This document shows positions 17,632 through 27,920 of a stretch of DNA of 64,000 bases, in pieces. This DNA comes from Acinetobacter sp. ANC 4862 (GTDB lineage: Bacteria; Pseudomonadota; Gammaproteobacteria; Pseudomonadales; Moraxellaceae): contig NZ_SJXH01000006.1 of the NCBI RefSeq assembly GCF_004336635.1, positions 1 to 64,000 on the forward strand, read 5' to 3'. The position numbers and the translations under genes were made by a program. The notes below the pieces were generated by a model. The model did not search any database and had not been told where the DNA came from. It saw nothing but the letters and a program-made list of their open reading frames with translations. Every line of letters begins with the position of its first letter. The stretch's first letter is position 1.

Positions 17632-18102
17632 TCAACTGTTCACTTTTTTGATGGCAACATATATGCGCCAGTAAATTAAAAATGAAGTTACTATGTCCAC
17701 CACAGCACTTTTAATTGCATCGATATGCTCAAGTTGAACTTCATCAAACTGACCTTTAAAAACGTTAAAAATCAGTTCAAAACAGATCATTCCCACAATG
17801 GAAAAAATAGTAATTTTGATGGTAATCGGTAAATACAGTGCAATGAAGCGATTTAAAAATGCATGACCTTTTTCTCCACCATTGGCTTTAACAGCAGCAT
17901 TGATCCAACTGATCAATAAACCTAAATTAATGACAAATCCAGCCAAACTGATTTTAAGTTCCTCAACCCCAGTCTGACTTAAAGCAAAAAAGCTCAATAA
18001 AAGCAAAATACCGCTGACGAGATAATAATTTTTAAAATCGGCTTGGGCGATGCTATTTTGTTTTAAATCATCAATCAGTTGATCGGTGCGCCAAAAATAC
18101 AT
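17632..18102 (-). CDS. Four-helix inner-membrane protein, unknown function
   Basis: 156 residues with about four hydrophobic segments (YYLVSGILLLLSFFAL, SLAGFVINLGLLISWI, then IKITIFSIVGMICFELI, and a last one near DIVTSFLIYWRIYVA). The N-terminus is amphipathic and cytoplasmic in style (RTDQLIDDLKQNS). It has no signal peptide and no catalytic motif. GGAG precedes the ATG. It is downstream of glcB on the same strand, but a strong terminator lies between them, so it needs its own promoter. No function is known to me. Confidence 0.6.
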   Translation of the reverse strand: MYFWRTDQLIDDLKQNSIAQADFKNYYLVSGILLLLSFFALSQTGVEELKISLAGFVINLGLLISWINAAVKANGGEKGHAFLNRFIALYLPITIKITIFSIVGMICFELIFNVFKGQFDEVQLEHIDAIKSAVVDIVTSFLIYWRIYVAIKKVNS

Positions 18103-18136
18103 GATTTATACTCCATTATTATCTGCCGATCCTATA

Positions 18137-18167
18137 CAAAAAAAGCCTCACAAGGAGGCTTTTTTAT
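18137..18167 (-). terminator. Rho-independent terminator of glcB
   Basis: AAAAAGCCTC and GAGGCTTTTT form a tight stem with a short loop and T-runs, about 14 bases after the glcB stop. Confidence 0.88.
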
Positions 18168-18180
18168 TCAGTTCACAGGA

Positions 18181-20346
18181 TTAATCACCTGTATAACCTT
18201 TTAATTTCAAACGTGCTGCATGCAATAGAGGCTCTGTATAACCCGATGGTTGTTCACCACCTTTAAAGATCAAGTCAGAAGCTGCCTGGAAAGCAATGTT
18301 GTTTTCAAAGTCAGTAGACATTGGCGTATAAAGTGGATCATTAGCATTTTGCTCATCCACAATTTTCGCCATACGCTGCATCACTTCTTCAACTTGCGCA
18401 CGCGTTACGATACCGTGACGTAACCAGTTCGCAACATGTTGAGAAGAAATACGTAAAGTAGCACGGTCTTCCATCAAACCAACGTTGTTGATATCAAGAA
18501 CTTTAGAACAACCTACACCCAAATCAACCCAACGAACCACATAACCGAGGATACCCTGACAGTTATTTTCAAGTTCTTTGGTTTTTTCTTCCTCAGACCA
18601 GTTGGTGTCTTTAGCCAATGGTGGAGTCAACAAATCATCAAGTGATAATGCTTCAGTACCCAATAATTCTTGCTGACGGTTTGCTACATTGATTTGATGG
18701 TAGTGAATCGCGTGAATCACCGCACCTGTTGGTGATGGCACCCATGCACAGCTTGCACCCGCTTCTGGATGTTCAGTTTTGGTCTTGTACATGTCGAGCA
18801 ACATATCTGGTTTTGGCCACATGCCTTTACCAATTTGTGCCTTACCACGTAAACCAGCCTGAAGGCCGATCATCACGTTACGGTTCTCATAAGCTGGGAA
18901 CCAGATTTGAGATTTCACTTCACCTTTACGAACGAAAGGACCAGCTTCCATGAAGGTGTGAATTTCATCACCAGTACGATCCATGAAACCCGTATTAATG
19001 AAGATAGTACGGTCTTTCGCTTGAGCAATACAGTTTTTCAAGTTTACAGATGTACGACGTTCTTCATCCATGATACCGATTTTAAGCGTTTTAGCCGGTA
19101 AACCTAATGCTTGCTCAGCACGCTCAAACAATTCAACGGCAAAAGCAACTTCTTCAGGACCATGCATTTTTGGTTTAACGATATACATCGAACCTTTACG
19201 CGAGTTCTTGATTTCATTTTCACCCTTGATGTCCGCGAAAGTCAACAATGGTGTAACCAAAGCATCCATGATGCCTTCATAAATTTCTGCACCATCTACA
19301 AGGATGGCTGGATTGGTCATCAAGTGTCCAACATTACGAAGTAACATAAGTGAGCGACCGTGAATAGATGTCACGCCACCAATCAGGTTTTTATGAGTGC
19401 GATCTTTGTTCAATGCACGAGTAACAGTTTTACCATTTTTCTCGATTGATTCTTCCAAAGTACCGCGCATTAAGCCTAGCCAGTTACGGTAGCCTTCAAC
19501 TTTTTCTTCTGCATCAACCGCAGCAATCGAATCTTCTAAATCCTGGATGGTCGTTACAGCAGCTTCAAGTACTAAATCTTTAACGCCAGCTGCATCTGTT
19601 TGACCAATCGTGCTGCTTGCATCAATTTCAACAATTACATGCAATCCATTATTTTTAAATACGATTTCAGTCGGTGCAGCAGCTTCGCCGTTATAACCAA
19701 CGAATTGTGCTTGATGCACTAAAGTAGTGGTAGAACCATCTTTTAAAGTCACAACCAGTGCATTGTGCTCTACTGTGTATTTTGTTGCATCTGCATGCGA
19801 ACCATTCACCAACGGGAAAGTTTCATTTAAGAATTTTTTCGCGAATGCAATGACTTTTTCGCCACGGACTGGGTTATAGCCCTTACCTTTTTCCGCGCCA
19901 CCTTCTTCAGGGATCACGTCGAAACCGTAAAGTGCATCGTATAAAGAACCCCAACGCGCATTTGCCGCGTTCAAGCAATAACGTGCATTACGTACAGGTA
20001 CTACAAGTTGTGGACCAGCCAAAAGTGCGATTTCTTCGTCGACATTTTCTGTGCTGATTTTGAAATCTTCTACTTCTGGTAATAAGTAGCCAATTTCTGT
20101 AAGGAAAGCTTTGTAAGCTTCTAATTCAAATTTGTTGTTGCGGTGCCATTCATCAATTTTAGCCTGAAGATCATCACGCTTAGCTAAAAGCGCCTTATTC
20201 TTAGGACTAAGATCAACAACGACTTGCTCGAAGTTTTTCCAGTATGTTTCGCTGTCTAAACCAGAACCTGGTAATGCTTCATTTTCGATGAAATCGTAAA
20301 GTTCTTTAGCAATCGCTAACTTGCCTTTTTGAATACGTGCAGTCAT
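18181..20346 (-). CDS. glcB: Malate synthase G
   Basis: 721 residues, matching the usual 720-725 of the G isoform rather than the 530 of AceB. It condenses glyoxylate with acetyl-CoA to give malate, completing the glyoxylate shunt needed for growth on acetate and fatty acids. Conserved stretches include [34 protein letters not shown] and [18 protein letters not shown], and the region around [16 protein letters not shown] is intact. AGGAAAG precedes the ATG. It is monocistronic, ending at a strong terminator. The 360-base region upstream must hold its control sites. Confidence 0.96.
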   Translation of the reverse strand: MTARIQKGKLAIAKELYDFIENEALPGSGLDSETYWKNFEQVVVDLSPKNKALLAKRDDLQAKIDEWHRNNKFELEAYKAFLTEIGYLLPEVEDFKISTENVDEEIALLAGPQLVVPVRNARYCLNAANARWGSLYDALYGFDVIPEEGGAEKGKGYNPVRGEKVIAFAKKFLNETFPLVNGSHADATKYTVEHNALVVTLKDGSTTTLVHQAQFVGYNGEAAAPTEIVFKNNGLHVIVEIDASSTIGQTDAAGVKDLVLEAAVTTIQDLEDSIAAVDAEEKVEGYRNWLGLMRGTLEESIEKNGKTVTRALNKDRTHKNLIGGVTSIHGRSLMLLRNVGHLMTNPAILVDGAEIYEGIMDALVTPLLTFADIKGENEIKNSRKGSMYIVKPKMHGPEEVAFAVELFERAEQALGLPAKTLKIGIMDEERRTSVNLKNCIAQAKDRTIFINTGFMDRTGDEIHTFMEAGPFVRKGEVKSQIWFPAYENRNVMIGLQAGLRGKAQIGKGMWPKPDMLLDMYKTKTEHPEAGASCAWVPSPTGAVIHAIHYHQINVANRQQELLGTEALSLDDLLTPPLAKDTNWSEEEKTKELENNCQGILGYVVRWVDLGVGCSKVLDINNVGLMEDRATLRISSQHVANWLRHGIVTRAQVEEVMQRMAKIVDEQNANDPLYTPMSTDFENNIAFQAASDLIFKGGEQPSGYTEPLLHAARLKLKGYTGD

Positions 20347-20676
20347 TGTCTTTCCTGATATTGCTACTTTTTATAACAAGAGATTCTAGTATACCGATTT
20401 AAATCTAGCTGAATAGTACTATCACAATGCTAAATAGTGATCATTTTTTATAAAATAAATATGCACATTATTAAATAAAATACTGCTCACCAATGCGATG
20501 TCATCATCAACTTGAATACCTTTTTACAGTTTATAAAGTTTTTGAAATGTCGAAATTAGACTTAAGTTCAGATTTATAGATAAAACAGCACTTAAACCCG
20601 ACATTGGTATAGTTATAGAGCAAAGATTAAACAATAACCAGCCTTAAATGTCGATTAAATACACATTTTCTAGCAA
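20347..20676. other. Spacer upstream of glcB
   Basis: About 330 AT-rich bases between the glcB start and the zapE terminator. It should carry the glcB promoter on the minus strand. I see no frame with a ribosome site, no RNA gene and no clear operator. Confidence 0.4.
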
Positions 20677-20706
20677 TAAAAAAAGCGCCATTTCTGGCGC
20701 TTGATT
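20677..20706 (-). terminator. Rho-independent terminator of zapE
   Basis: AGCGCCA and TGGCGCT pair around a GAAA loop (read on the minus strand), followed by seven T residues, immediately after the zapE stop. Confidence 0.9.
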
Positions 20707-21855
20707 TTAATTCGCTTGGGATTCTGTTTTCTGGATTTGTTTATGCTCTGCATTCAGATACTCATCGGACTGCATTTCCAGTAAACGTGAACGCGTGCGT
20801 TCAATTTCAAAGGCTAGTTTTTCACCTTGATAGATATCAATAATTGAATCTTCAGAGGTCAACAACAATTTTACCCCACGATCATAAAATTCATCGACCA
20901 GATAAATAAAACGACGTGCACCTTCCGACAAATAGTCGGTTAAATGCGGAACATTACTCACCAGCACGGTATTGTAAATATTGGCGATCTCAATAAAATC
21001 TGCTGGACTACGCGGCTTAAAGCACAAATCTGAAAATTCACACCATAAAACATCTTCAGTATGCCCAACTGTTTCCACAATACGGTTATTGATAATAATC
21101 GGCTCTTGGGAAATTTTTTGAGTTTGGGTCAAAGCAGTAAAACGCTGTGCGATCCAGTTTCTATGATCATGAGTCAATGGTGATTTAAACAATTGCGCTT
21201 GTTTGAGCACACGCAGACGATAATCCACGCCTGCATCCACATTCAGCACGACACAGTTCTTTTTCACCATCTCAATCGTTGGGATAAAACGGTCACGGTG
21301 AATGCCATTTTTATACAGACCATCTGGGGCAATATTCGATGTTGCAACCAGTGTAATCCCACGTTCAAATAATTTTTGGAACAGTTCGCTTAAAATCATC
21401 GCATCTGTAACATTCGATACAAAGAATTCATCAAAACAGATGACCACGGCTTGTTGGTAAATCTGGTCAGCAACCAACTCAAGTGGATTACGCTGTCCCG
21501 ATAATTTGTTCAATTCACGATGCACATGCTGCATAAAATGATGGAAATGCATACGCATTTTTCGGCGAAAAGGAATCGAATCAAAAAATTGATCCATCAG
21601 CCAGGTTTTTCCGCGCCCTACACCGCCCCACATATACACGCCTTTAGGAGATGTTTGACGACGGAAACGACGAAAGGCTTTTTTTGATGCCTTAAAACGC
21701 AGCAGCAGTTCTTGCCAAACACGATCCAATTCATGGACAGCTTGCGCCTGTGCATCATCCGGCATGAACTGACCAGAAGAGATCGCTTGCGCATAACGTT
21801 CTGCAGGTGACAAAGGAATAAAGGCGGTGCTGTGCTTAGAATTTAAGTCTGACAT
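20707..21855 (-). CDS. zapE: Cell division ATPase ZapE (AFG1-like)
   Basis: 382-residue AAA-type ATPase. Walker A reads GGVGRGKTWLMDQFF and Walker B VICFDEFFV. The FHHFMQHVHREL segment and the sensor region TLVATSNIAPDGLYKNGIHR are hallmarks of the AFG1/ZapE family. In E. coli ZapE interacts with FtsZ under low oxygen and destabilises rings. The length agrees with E. coli ZapE (375). The last 20 residues are polar and variable. It is monocistronic, between glcB and the araC-like gene, with its own terminator. The ribosome site is weak. Confidence 0.93.
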   Translation of the reverse strand: MSDLNSKHSTAFIPLSPAERYAQAISSGQFMPDDAQAQAVHELDRVWQELLLRFKASKKAFRRFRRQTSPKGVYMWGGVGRGKTWLMDQFFDSIPFRRKMRMHFHHFMQHVHRELNKLSGQRNPLELVADQIYQQAVVICFDEFFVSNVTDAMILSELFQKLFERGITLVATSNIAPDGLYKNGIHRDRFIPTIEMVKKNCVVLNVDAGVDYRLRVLKQAQLFKSPLTHDHRNWIAQRFTALTQTQKISQEPIIINNRIVETVGHTEDVLWCEFSDLCFKPRSPADFIEIANIYNTVLVSNVPHLTDYLSEGARRFIYLVDEFYDRGVKLLLTSEDSIIDIYQGEKLAFEIERTRSRLLEMQSDEYLNAEHKQIQKTESQAN

Positions 21856-21944
21856 ATGATTGAATACTATTTTAGGCTATTGAAAGTATAGCGAAGTTGG
21901 GGATGGAATATATATAACACTTTGGCATTAATAAAAGACTTAGG

Positions 21945-22952
21945 CTATTTAAAGTACTGGCGTGGACTGTACCCAAACCATCGTTTAAAGGCATGATTAA
22001 AAGCCGCCGGCTCTGAATAGCCCAGTAACTCTGCAATCATTTCAATAGAATACTCTTTATATTCTATTAGCCTTAATGCTTTATCTTTAATCAGTTTTTC
22101 ACGTATTTGTTTATAACTGCTTTGGAGTTGCTGCAATTGATGGCGCAAGGTTCGCTCTGGAATTTGCAAAGCTTGTGCCGTTTCCGCCATCGTTGGCATT
22201 ACCCCTTGCTGTAACTCTAAATAATTTTGCACGCGTTGCACCAAAGATGGCACTTGCTCATCTATTCTTAAGCGCTCTAATTCAGCAATACATTTACTTT
22301 CATAGATCTTAAAACTCATTTTATCTGCAGAAGGAATCTGAACATTCAGTACTGTATTATCAAACCAAAATTCTGCACACTTTGAACCAAACTGTAACTC
22401 TGAACCATAGTAATCATGATAGGTTGTTAAAAAATCTTGGTTTTCTGGTTGCGCAAATGGTAATTCAATCCGAATTTGAGGCATGTGCAAGCCCATCATT
22501 TTATAAATATCTTGAATAAACTTATAGGTTCCTGAAATTTCACATTGAGCGCGCAACAACCCGAGATCACTGTTTAAATCTTGTGGCTCATAGCATAAAG
22601 CAACTTTTCGCTCGGTATATTTCAGGCTTAAAGCCCCAATTAGATGGGTTAAAGACTGATACTGAATGCCTTGTTCCCAAGCTGTACGCACATTTTCACT
22701 GCTGACCAACAACATGAGTAAAGGGCCATAACCAGCAAGCGCATAATGTTGCCCAATAAATAATCCTTTTTCAGGCGAAACATCTTGCCCAATAACTTTT
22801 AGAATATCCCATTCCAGACTGGGATGAATAGTTGAACTTGGATCCAATGCCTCAGCACGCAGCCCAATACTTTGAAGTTTTTGATCAACTGCAATCCCAG
22901 CTTTACGCATGCCTTGAATTAAATACATCAAGCCAAGAATTGATCGTTTCAT
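21945..22952 (-). CDS. AraC-family regulator with arabinose-binding-like N domain
   Basis: 335 residues. The first 230 form the domain seen in OruR/ArgR-like AraC members (RSILGLMYLIQGMRKAGI at the start). The last 100 contain two helix-turn-helix units: MAETAQALQIPERTLRHQLQ and YSIEMIAELLGYSEPAAFNHAFKRWFGYSPRQY. Regulators of this subgroup commonly control catabolic monooxygenase or alcohol and ketone operons. Here the divergent neighbour is only the tail of a flavin monooxygenase gene, so its original target may have been lost. Confidence 0.88.
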   Translation of the reverse strand: MKRSILGLMYLIQGMRKAGIAVDQKLQSIGLRAEALDPSSTIHPSLEWDILKVIGQDVSPEKGLFIGQHYALAGYGPLLMLLVSSENVRTAWEQGIQYQSLTHLIGALSLKYTERKVALCYEPQDLNSDLGLLRAQCEISGTYKFIQDIYKMMGLHMPQIRIELPFAQPENQDFLTTYHDYYGSELQFGSKCAEFWFDNTVLNVQIPSADKMSFKIYESKCIAELERLRIDEQVPSLVQRVQNYLELQQGVMPTMAETAQALQIPERTLRHQLQQLQSSYKQIREKLIKDKALRLIEYKEYSIEMIAELLGYSEPAAFNHAFKRWFGYSPRQYFK

Positions 22953-23223
22953 AGCATTTTCTAATTAAAAGAATATGACCATTTTTTACTATAAAATTTC
23001 ACTCTTGCAAATTGCCGAATCTATCAATTTTTTTTGTATCATTTAAATGTACCGGAGAAAATGGTCTTGATTTACGAAAGGTCTGACATGATGGTGCAGA
23101 AAGTTTTTAGAAATTTGCACCAAACATTTTCCAAATTTATTCCAATGATTAGGACCCAATACCGTTTTGGCGCACAACTCGGTTATCTTTATGATTGAGT
23201 CACAAACCCATTACATCTTATAA

Positions 23224-23478
23224 TTGATTCAGCGGGTTAAACACACCCATAGCCATACAATTGTGGTGAAAGTCCAAGTTCAATTCAATGCAGAGATGCA
23301 AGACCTTCTTAAGGGAACTGTTTGGCAATTTGGATGTGTGAACTGGTATCAGCAAGATCAGGGCAAAAACTTTACACTTTGGCCTACTTATACATGGAAA
23401 TATGGGTTAAAAACCAAAAAACTTAATCCCGCAGATGACTGCTTGCTAAATAAAACATCTGGAAGTCGTGCAGCCTAA
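23224..23478 (+). pseudogene. C-terminal remnant of a flavin-containing (Baeyer-Villiger type) monooxygenase
   Basis: The frame opens with a TTG and lacks any FAD or NADPH motif, yet the sequence FNAEMQDLLKGTVWQFGCVN and the following WYQQDQGKNFTLWPTYTWKY closely follow the conserved C-terminal block of EthA/BVMO-type enzymes (W..GC..WY...G.N.TLWP..TW). About 400 upstream residues expected for such an enzyme are missing. There is no ribosome site for the TTG. It is best read as the 3' end of a gene whose front was deleted. It lies between the araC-like regulator and the exporter gene. Confidence 0.65.
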
Positions 23479-23529
23479 ATACTTAATGATCATAATAAGC
23501 AAGTGTCTTTTCACCTGCCGACTTTTTGT

Positions 23530-24438
23530 ATGCAATCGCTCTGGTTGATCATCCAGCTTCTTCTCTGTTTATTCCTTGGATTTGTTCTTGCACGTAAACT
23601 TCCTCGCTGGTTAGAAAATCTAGCCTTTAAAGTTTTACCCTATTTTACTTACATACTGCTAATTGCCATCGCGATTGAATTTTCTCAAACACTCCACAGC
23701 ATAAACAGTCCGCTGCAAATTTTATCCAATGCACTAACACTCTCTATTGCAACATCACTGGGTGCTTTTCTCTGCTGCTATATCCTGTTTAAAAGTATTG
23801 GCTACCAACCGACGCAAGGTAAAGTATCCGCAGAGTTATTGGTTAAATCGCTACTTAATATTAGTTATGCTTTTATTGCACTCGCATTAGGATATGGACT
23901 TGCTGAAATGTTTAATCATTTTGATTACAGTTTGCATGTGAGCACATGGAATCTACTGCTCATCTTCATGTTCTTGATTGGCTTAGATTTAGCGTATTCC
24001 CCACTCGACCGCTCATGGCTGAACTGGAAAATTATGCTGGTACCGATCGGTTGTATTGTCGGTTCATTAGCGGGTGCTTTTTTTAGCGCAGCAATTGTGA
24101 AAGATATTAGCCTCAAAGACCTGATTATGCTGTCGCAAGGTTATGGTTTTTATTCCATGACAGGCATTGTGGTGACTGAACTAAAAAATGCCGAGCTTGG
24201 CAGCATTGCACTGATGAATGATTTATTTAGAGAAATTATTGCGATTCTTTTGATGTATAGCATTGGTTGGCGTTATCCACGCTCAGCCATTTCATCCGCT
24301 GCAGCAACCGCCATGGATGTCACCTTACCTATGGTTAAACAAGCCTGTGGCAATGCATTTATTCCGCATGCCATGGTCAGTGGTTTTATTCTTTCTGTGC
24401 TTGCACCGATTGCAGTGAGTGTATTAGCAGCTTTATAA
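23530..24438 (+). CDS. LysO-family exporter (DUF340, YbjE-like)
   Basis: 302-residue membrane protein with about eight hydrophobic segments, starting with LWLIIQLLLCLFLGFVLARKLP. The second half has the family signatures YSMTGIVVTELKNAELGSIALMNDLFREI and AATAMDVTLPMVKQACG. E. coli LysO (YbjE) exports lysine and its toxic analogue thialysine. The substrate here is an inference from the family. The start is uncertain: a GTG at 23503 is also possible, and neither start has a good ribosome site. I chose the ATG next to the first membrane segment. A strong hairpin follows. Confidence 0.82.
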   Translation: MQSLWLIIQLLLCLFLGFVLARKLPRWLENLAFKVLPYFTYILLIAIAIEFSQTLHSINSPLQILSNALTLSIATSLGAFLCCYILFKSIGYQPTQGKVSAELLVKSLLNISYAFIALALGYGLAEMFNHFDYSLHVSTWNLLLIFMFLIGLDLAYSPLDRSWLNWKIMLVPIGCIVGSLAGAFFSAAIVKDISLKDLIMLSQGYGFYSMTGIVVTELKNAELGSIALMNDLFREIIAILLMYSIGWRYPRSAISSAAATAMDVTLPMVKQACGNAFIPHAMVSGFILSVLAPIAVSVLAAL

Positions 24439-24477
24439 ATAATCTGACTCGATTATTCACTTCCATTTAGGGATTAT

Positions 24478-24500
24478 ATCCTCCTTTTTCAAAGGAGGAT
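24478..24500. other. Perfect 10-bp hairpin downstream of the LysO-like gene
   Basis: ATCCTCCTTT and AAAGGAGGAT pair around a TTC loop. There is no T tract, so it is at best a factor-dependent terminator or a 3'-end stabiliser. The right arm equals a perfect Shine-Dalgarno sequence, which would be hidden in the stem. Confidence 0.5.
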
Positions 24501-24528
24501 TAGGCTGGATTTAAAAGTATTAAAACAA

Positions 24529-24555
24529 AAAAGCCGACATTAAGTCGGCTTTTAA
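24529..24555 (-). terminator. Rho-independent terminator of pyrF
   Basis: AAAGCCGACATTAAGTCGGCTTT is a near-perfect stem with T-runs at both ends, 17 bases beyond the pyrF stop. It may also serve the plus-strand exporter gene. Confidence 0.88.
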
Positions 24556-24571
24556 ATACATCAAATTCAGA

Positions 24572-25252
24572 TTAAATTGTCGCTAAAATATCACGCAAGG
24601 TTTGACTTGGGTTTTCTGATTGAGTAATCGGACGACCAATCACCAAATGCGTTGAACCATCAAGCATCGCTTGCTTTGGTGTCACAATCCGTTTTTGATC
24701 ATCTGCATTAGAACCCGCCGGGCGAATACCTGGAGTAACTAGAGCAAAATCCTGACCTAATGTTTCACGGAGCATTTTGGCTTCTTGAGCAGAACAGACC
24801 ACACCATCCAGACCACTGTCTTGAGTAAGCTTAGCAAGGCGTTCTACTTGTTCAAATGGTTCAATATCCAAACCGATATCTTTTAAGTCCTCACGACCCA
24901 TTGAAGTCAACACAGTCACAGCAATCAGTTGAGTGGTATAGTTGCCTGCTTTTAAGCGCTCCACACAGGTTTCCATCATCTTACGACCACCTGATGCGTG
25001 TACATTCACCATCCATACACCAAGATCAGCCGCCGCACATACTGCTTGAGCCGTTGTATTTGGAATATCATGGAATTTTAAATCCAGGAAAACCTCAAAG
25101 CCTTTGTCATGCAATGCTTTAACTACACTTGGACCTTCATGGGTAAATAACTCTTTACCAACTTTTACTCGACATAATGCAGGATCTAATTGCTCTGCAA
25201 TGGTTAACGCGTCATATTGGCTTTTAGCATCCAGTGCAACAATGATACTCAA
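24572..25252 (-). CDS. pyrF: Orotidine 5'-phosphate decarboxylase
   Basis: 226 residues. Converts OMP to UMP, the last step of pyrimidine synthesis. The catalytic loop [12 protein letters not shown] holds the Lys and Asp residues of the active site. [10 protein letters not shown] starts the barrel and [21 protein letters not shown] forms the phosphate-binding end. Length is typical (E. coli 245). The start is TTG at 25252, with AAGGT eight bases upstream; no ATG fits. It follows lapA after 36 bases, but a hairpin lies between the two, so expression may depend on partial readthrough. Confidence 0.95.
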   Translation of the reverse strand: MSIIVALDAKSQYDALTIAEQLDPALCRVKVGKELFTHEGPSVVKALHDKGFEVFLDLKFHDIPNTTAQAVCAAADLGVWMVNVHASGGRKMMETCVERLKAGNYTTQLIAVTVLTSMGREDLKDIGLDIEPFEQVERLAKLTQDSGLDGVVCSAQEAKMLRETLGQDFALVTPGIRPAGSNADDQKRIVTPKQAMLDGSTHLVIGRPITQSENPSQTLRDILATI

Positions 25253-25278
25253 GAGAATTTACCTTCAGTCAGACAAAA

Positions 25279-25304
25279 AGAAAGCCCATTATAATGGGCT
25301 TTTA
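25279..25304 (-). terminator. Hairpin overlapping the lapA stop codon
   Basis: AAAGCCCATTATAATGGGCTTT is a perfect 22-bp palindrome followed on the minus strand by TCTTTTTG. The last lapA codons and its TAA stop lie inside the stem. It may act as a terminator or attenuator between lapA and pyrF. Confidence 0.6.
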
Positions 25305-25648
25305 TTTTCGTTGGTAATATCTAATACAGTTTTTTCATGCCTAGTATGGGCTGCAGCTTCAGCAGCCGCCAATTGGGCAGTTTGAATTTGCTCTTTCCGG
25401 AGATATTCAATGTCTTTACGCAGTCGTTTAATTTCCCAATTATTTTGAAATACTCGGAAAATTTGCACACCCAGCAATAAACCCAACACCACACCCAAAG
25501 CTAAAGTTAGCAATAACAACAAGCCTAAACGCATAGCAGGAACTTGAGTAAATAGCAGATCTACGCTTAACTCAGTACCATTTTGTAAAACCAAAGCCAA
25601 TGAATAGCCAAACAGCACAACGAGCAAAGCGACCAGTACGTAACGCAT
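25289..25648 (-). CDS. lapA: LapA-domain inner-membrane protein (DUF1049)
   Basis: 119 residues with two membrane helices: MRYVLVALLVVLFGYSLALVL and LLLLLTLALGVVLGLLLGVQI. A cytoplasmic coiled tail follows (WEIKRLRKDIEYLRKEQ). This is the LapA/YciS pattern. In E. coli LapA works with LapB to tune LPS synthesis through LpxC turnover, although there lapAB are adjacent and here no lapB follows. It sits after ihfB, as in many gammaproteobacteria, with a 24-base gap, so ihfB-lapA is likely a unit. The symbol is by domain and synteny. Confidence 0.8.
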   Translation of the reverse strand: MRYVLVALLVVLFGYSLALVLQNGTELSVDLLFTQVPAMRLGLLLLLTLALGVVLGLLLGVQIFRVFQNNWEIKRLRKDIEYLRKEQIQTAQLAAAEAAAHTRHEKTVLDITNENKSPL

Positions 25649-25672
25649 AAATACCCCTTTTGGAATTCTTTA

Positions 25673-25975
25673 TTACTGTGCAGATTCGTTTACTGCATCA
25701 CGTAACGCCTTACCAGGTTTAAAGTGTGGAACTGCTTTTGCAGCCACTTCAACAGACTTTCCTGTTTTAGGATTACGCCCCACACGTGGATCACGGTGAT
25801 GCAAAGCAAAACTGCCAAAACCACGAATTTCAATACGATTATCAGATGATAAAGCGGCTATCATTTGATCAATCATAATTTTAACAGCTTCTTCAACTAA
25901 AGGCTCTGCTAAGTGTGGATTTTTAAGGGAAATTCGCTCTATTAAGTCAGACTTATTAAGTGCTTCCGTAGTCAT
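25673..25975 (-). CDS. ihfB: Integration host factor subunit beta
   Basis: 100 residues of the HU/IHF fold. [18 protein letters not shown] forms the N-terminal helices, [17 protein letters not shown] the beta arm base, and [20 protein letters not shown] the DNA-bending arm with the proline that intercalates. The beta-type sequence and its position after rpsA and before lapA match ihfB in other gammaproteobacteria. It bends DNA with IhfA for recombination, transcription and replication initiation. The rpsA terminator upstream implies its own promoter. Confidence 0.95.
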   Translation of the reverse strand: MTTEALNKSDLIERISLKNPHLAEPLVEEAVKIMIDQMIAALSSDNRIEIRGFGSFALHHRDPRVGRNPKTGKSVEVAAKAVPHFKPGKALRDAVNESAQ

Positions 25976-26038
25976 CTGCGACCTCTTTAATTATCAAGCT
26001 ACTTTGTAGATGATCCGATAATAACGTGTTTAAATACA

Positions 26039-26076
26039 AAACGGTAGCGCAATAAGTTAATACTACGCTACCGTTT
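26039..26076 (-). terminator. Terminator of rpsA
   Basis: AAACGGTAGCG and CGCTACCGTTT give an 11-bp perfect stem with a 16-base loop, followed on the minus strand by TTTTGTATTT. It lies 60 bases after the rpsA stop and separates rpsA from ihfB. Confidence 0.82.
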
Positions 26077-26135
26077 ACAGTATTTCTGTAAAAAGTATTA
26101 GTTAATTTACATTAACAATACATTTTAACGCCTAC

Positions 26136-27812
26136 TTAGTTGCCCATTTGAGCTTTGATCAAATCACCAATAGTCTTAGGACCATTTTCTGAAGTAGTTG
26201 TTGCTGTTTTCAAGTTAGCAACTGCTTCTTTCTCTTCAGCTTCGTCTTTCGCTTTGATAGACAAGTTGATAGAGCGTGATTTGCGATCTACGTTGATGAT
26301 TTTAGCTTCAACTTCTTGACCAACTTCAAGGAACTTAGTTGCATCTTCAACGCGATCGCGGTTGATTTCAGAAGCTTTAAGAGACGCTTCAACTTCGTCA
26401 GCTAACTTAATAGTTGCGCCTTTAGCATCAACAGCAGTCACAGTACCTTTAACCAAAGCACCGCGTTCGTTAGTCGCCAAGAAATCGTTGAACGGATCGT
26501 TGTTCATTTGTTTGATACCAAGGCTGATACGGTTGCCTTCAGCATCTACAGACAAGATAACCGCTTCAACAGTGTCACCTTTCTTGTAACGACGGATAGC
26601 TTCTTCGCCTTGTTCGTTCCAAGAAATATCAGACAAGTGAACTAGACCATCGATACCGCCTGGTAAACCGATGAAGATACCGAAGTCAGTGATAGATTTG
26701 ATAGTACCAGAAACTTTTTCGCCTTTGTCGTGGTCTTTAGCAAACTCTTCCCATGGGTTAGCACGAGTTTGTTTGATACCAAGAGAAATACGACGACGTT
26801 CTTCATCAACTTCAAGAACCATAACATCAACTTCGTCACCAATCTGAACAACTTTAGATGGGTGGATGTTTTTGTTAGTGTGATCCATTTCTGAAACGTG
26901 TACTAAACCTTCAACGCCTTCAGCAATTTCAGCGAAACAACCGTAATCAGTAAGGTTAGTTACGCGAGCTTTAACGATTGAACCTTTAGGGTAACGGTTC
27001 ATGATCGCTAACCATGGATCTTCGCCTAATTGTTTAAGGCCTAAAGATACGCGGTTACGTTCACGGTCAAATTTAAGTACTTTAACAGTAACTTCTTGAC
27101 CAACTTCAACAACTTCTGAAGGGTGCTTGATACGTTTCCAAGCCATGTCAGTTATGTGAAGAAGACCATCGATACCGCCAAGGTCAACGAATGCGCCGTA
27201 GTCAGTAAGGTTCTTGATTGTACCTGTAACTGTTTGACCTTCTTCAAGCTGAGCAAGAAGAGCTTCACGGTCAGCTGAAGATTCAGCTTCCATAACAGCA
27301 CGACGTGAAACAACAACGTTGTTACGTTTAGCGTCAAGTTTGATTACTTTGAATTCTAACTCTTTGCCTTCTAAGTGAGTAGTATCACGAATAGGACGAG
27401 TATCAACTAAAGAACCTGGAAGGAACGCACGAACTGGACCGATGTCAACAGTGAAACCGCCTTTAACCTTACCAGAGATAACACCAGTAACGATTTCGCC
27501 GTCTTCAAAGATTTTTTCAAGTTTAGTCCAAGTTTCAGCGCGTTTTGCTTTTTCGCGTGAAAGAACTGTTTGACCCATACCGTTGTCAAGAGCTTCAACA
27601 ACAACATCAACAGTATCACCAACTTGAACTTCAAGTTCACGTTGGTCGTTTAAGAATTCAGCGCGGTCAACAATACCTTCTGATTTAAGGCCAGTGTCAA
27701 CTGTTACCCAGTCAGAGTCGATGCTTACGACAACGCCTTGGATGACAGCACCCTTTTCAACGTTGAGGTTTAATTCGCTTTCTTCAAAGAGGGCTGCAAA
27801 AGATTCGGTCAT
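26136..27812 (-). CDS. rpsA: 30S ribosomal protein S1
   Basis: 558 residues with six S1 RNA-binding repeats. Typical cores are [20 protein letters not shown] and [21 protein letters not shown]1 brings mRNA to the 30S subunit. Starting at [13 protein letters not shown] (27812), with AGG upstream, gives nearly the 557 residues of E. coli S1; the frame is open 13 codons further but without a ribosome site. Codon use is strongly biased, as expected for a highly expressed gene. It follows cmk after 108 bases, the classic cmk-rpsA order. Confidence 0.97.
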   Translation of the reverse strand: MTESFAALFEESELNLNVEKGAVIQGVVVSIDSDWVTVDTGLKSEGIVDRAEFLNDQRELEVQVGDTVDVVVEALDNGMGQTVLSREKAKRAETWTKLEKIFEDGEIVTGVISGKVKGGFTVDIGPVRAFLPGSLVDTRPIRDTTHLEGKELEFKVIKLDAKRNNVVVSRRAVMEAESSADREALLAQLEEGQTVTGTIKNLTDYGAFVDLGGIDGLLHITDMAWKRIKHPSEVVEVGQEVTVKVLKFDRERNRVSLGLKQLGEDPWLAIMNRYPKGSIVKARVTNLTDYGCFAEIAEGVEGLVHVSEMDHTNKNIHPSKVVQIGDEVDVMVLEVDEERRRISLGIKQTRANPWEEFAKDHDKGEKVSGTIKSITDFGIFIGLPGGIDGLVHLSDISWNEQGEEAIRRYKKGDTVEAVILSVDAEGNRISLGIKQMNNDPFNDFLATNERGALVKGTVTAVDAKGATIKLADEVEASLKASEINRDRVEDATKFLEVGQEVEAKIINVDRKSRSINLSIKAKDEAEEKEAVANLKTATTTSENGPKTIGDLIKAQMGN

Positions 27813-27920
27813 GATATACCTGATAAAGTTCAGCGGTCTTGGATCAGACAAGGCCGGTTTAATAAAGCTTCCACATAGTCCGTAATAAACTGATCTAGCT
27901 ATGCTTTGGCTGAAAATTCG

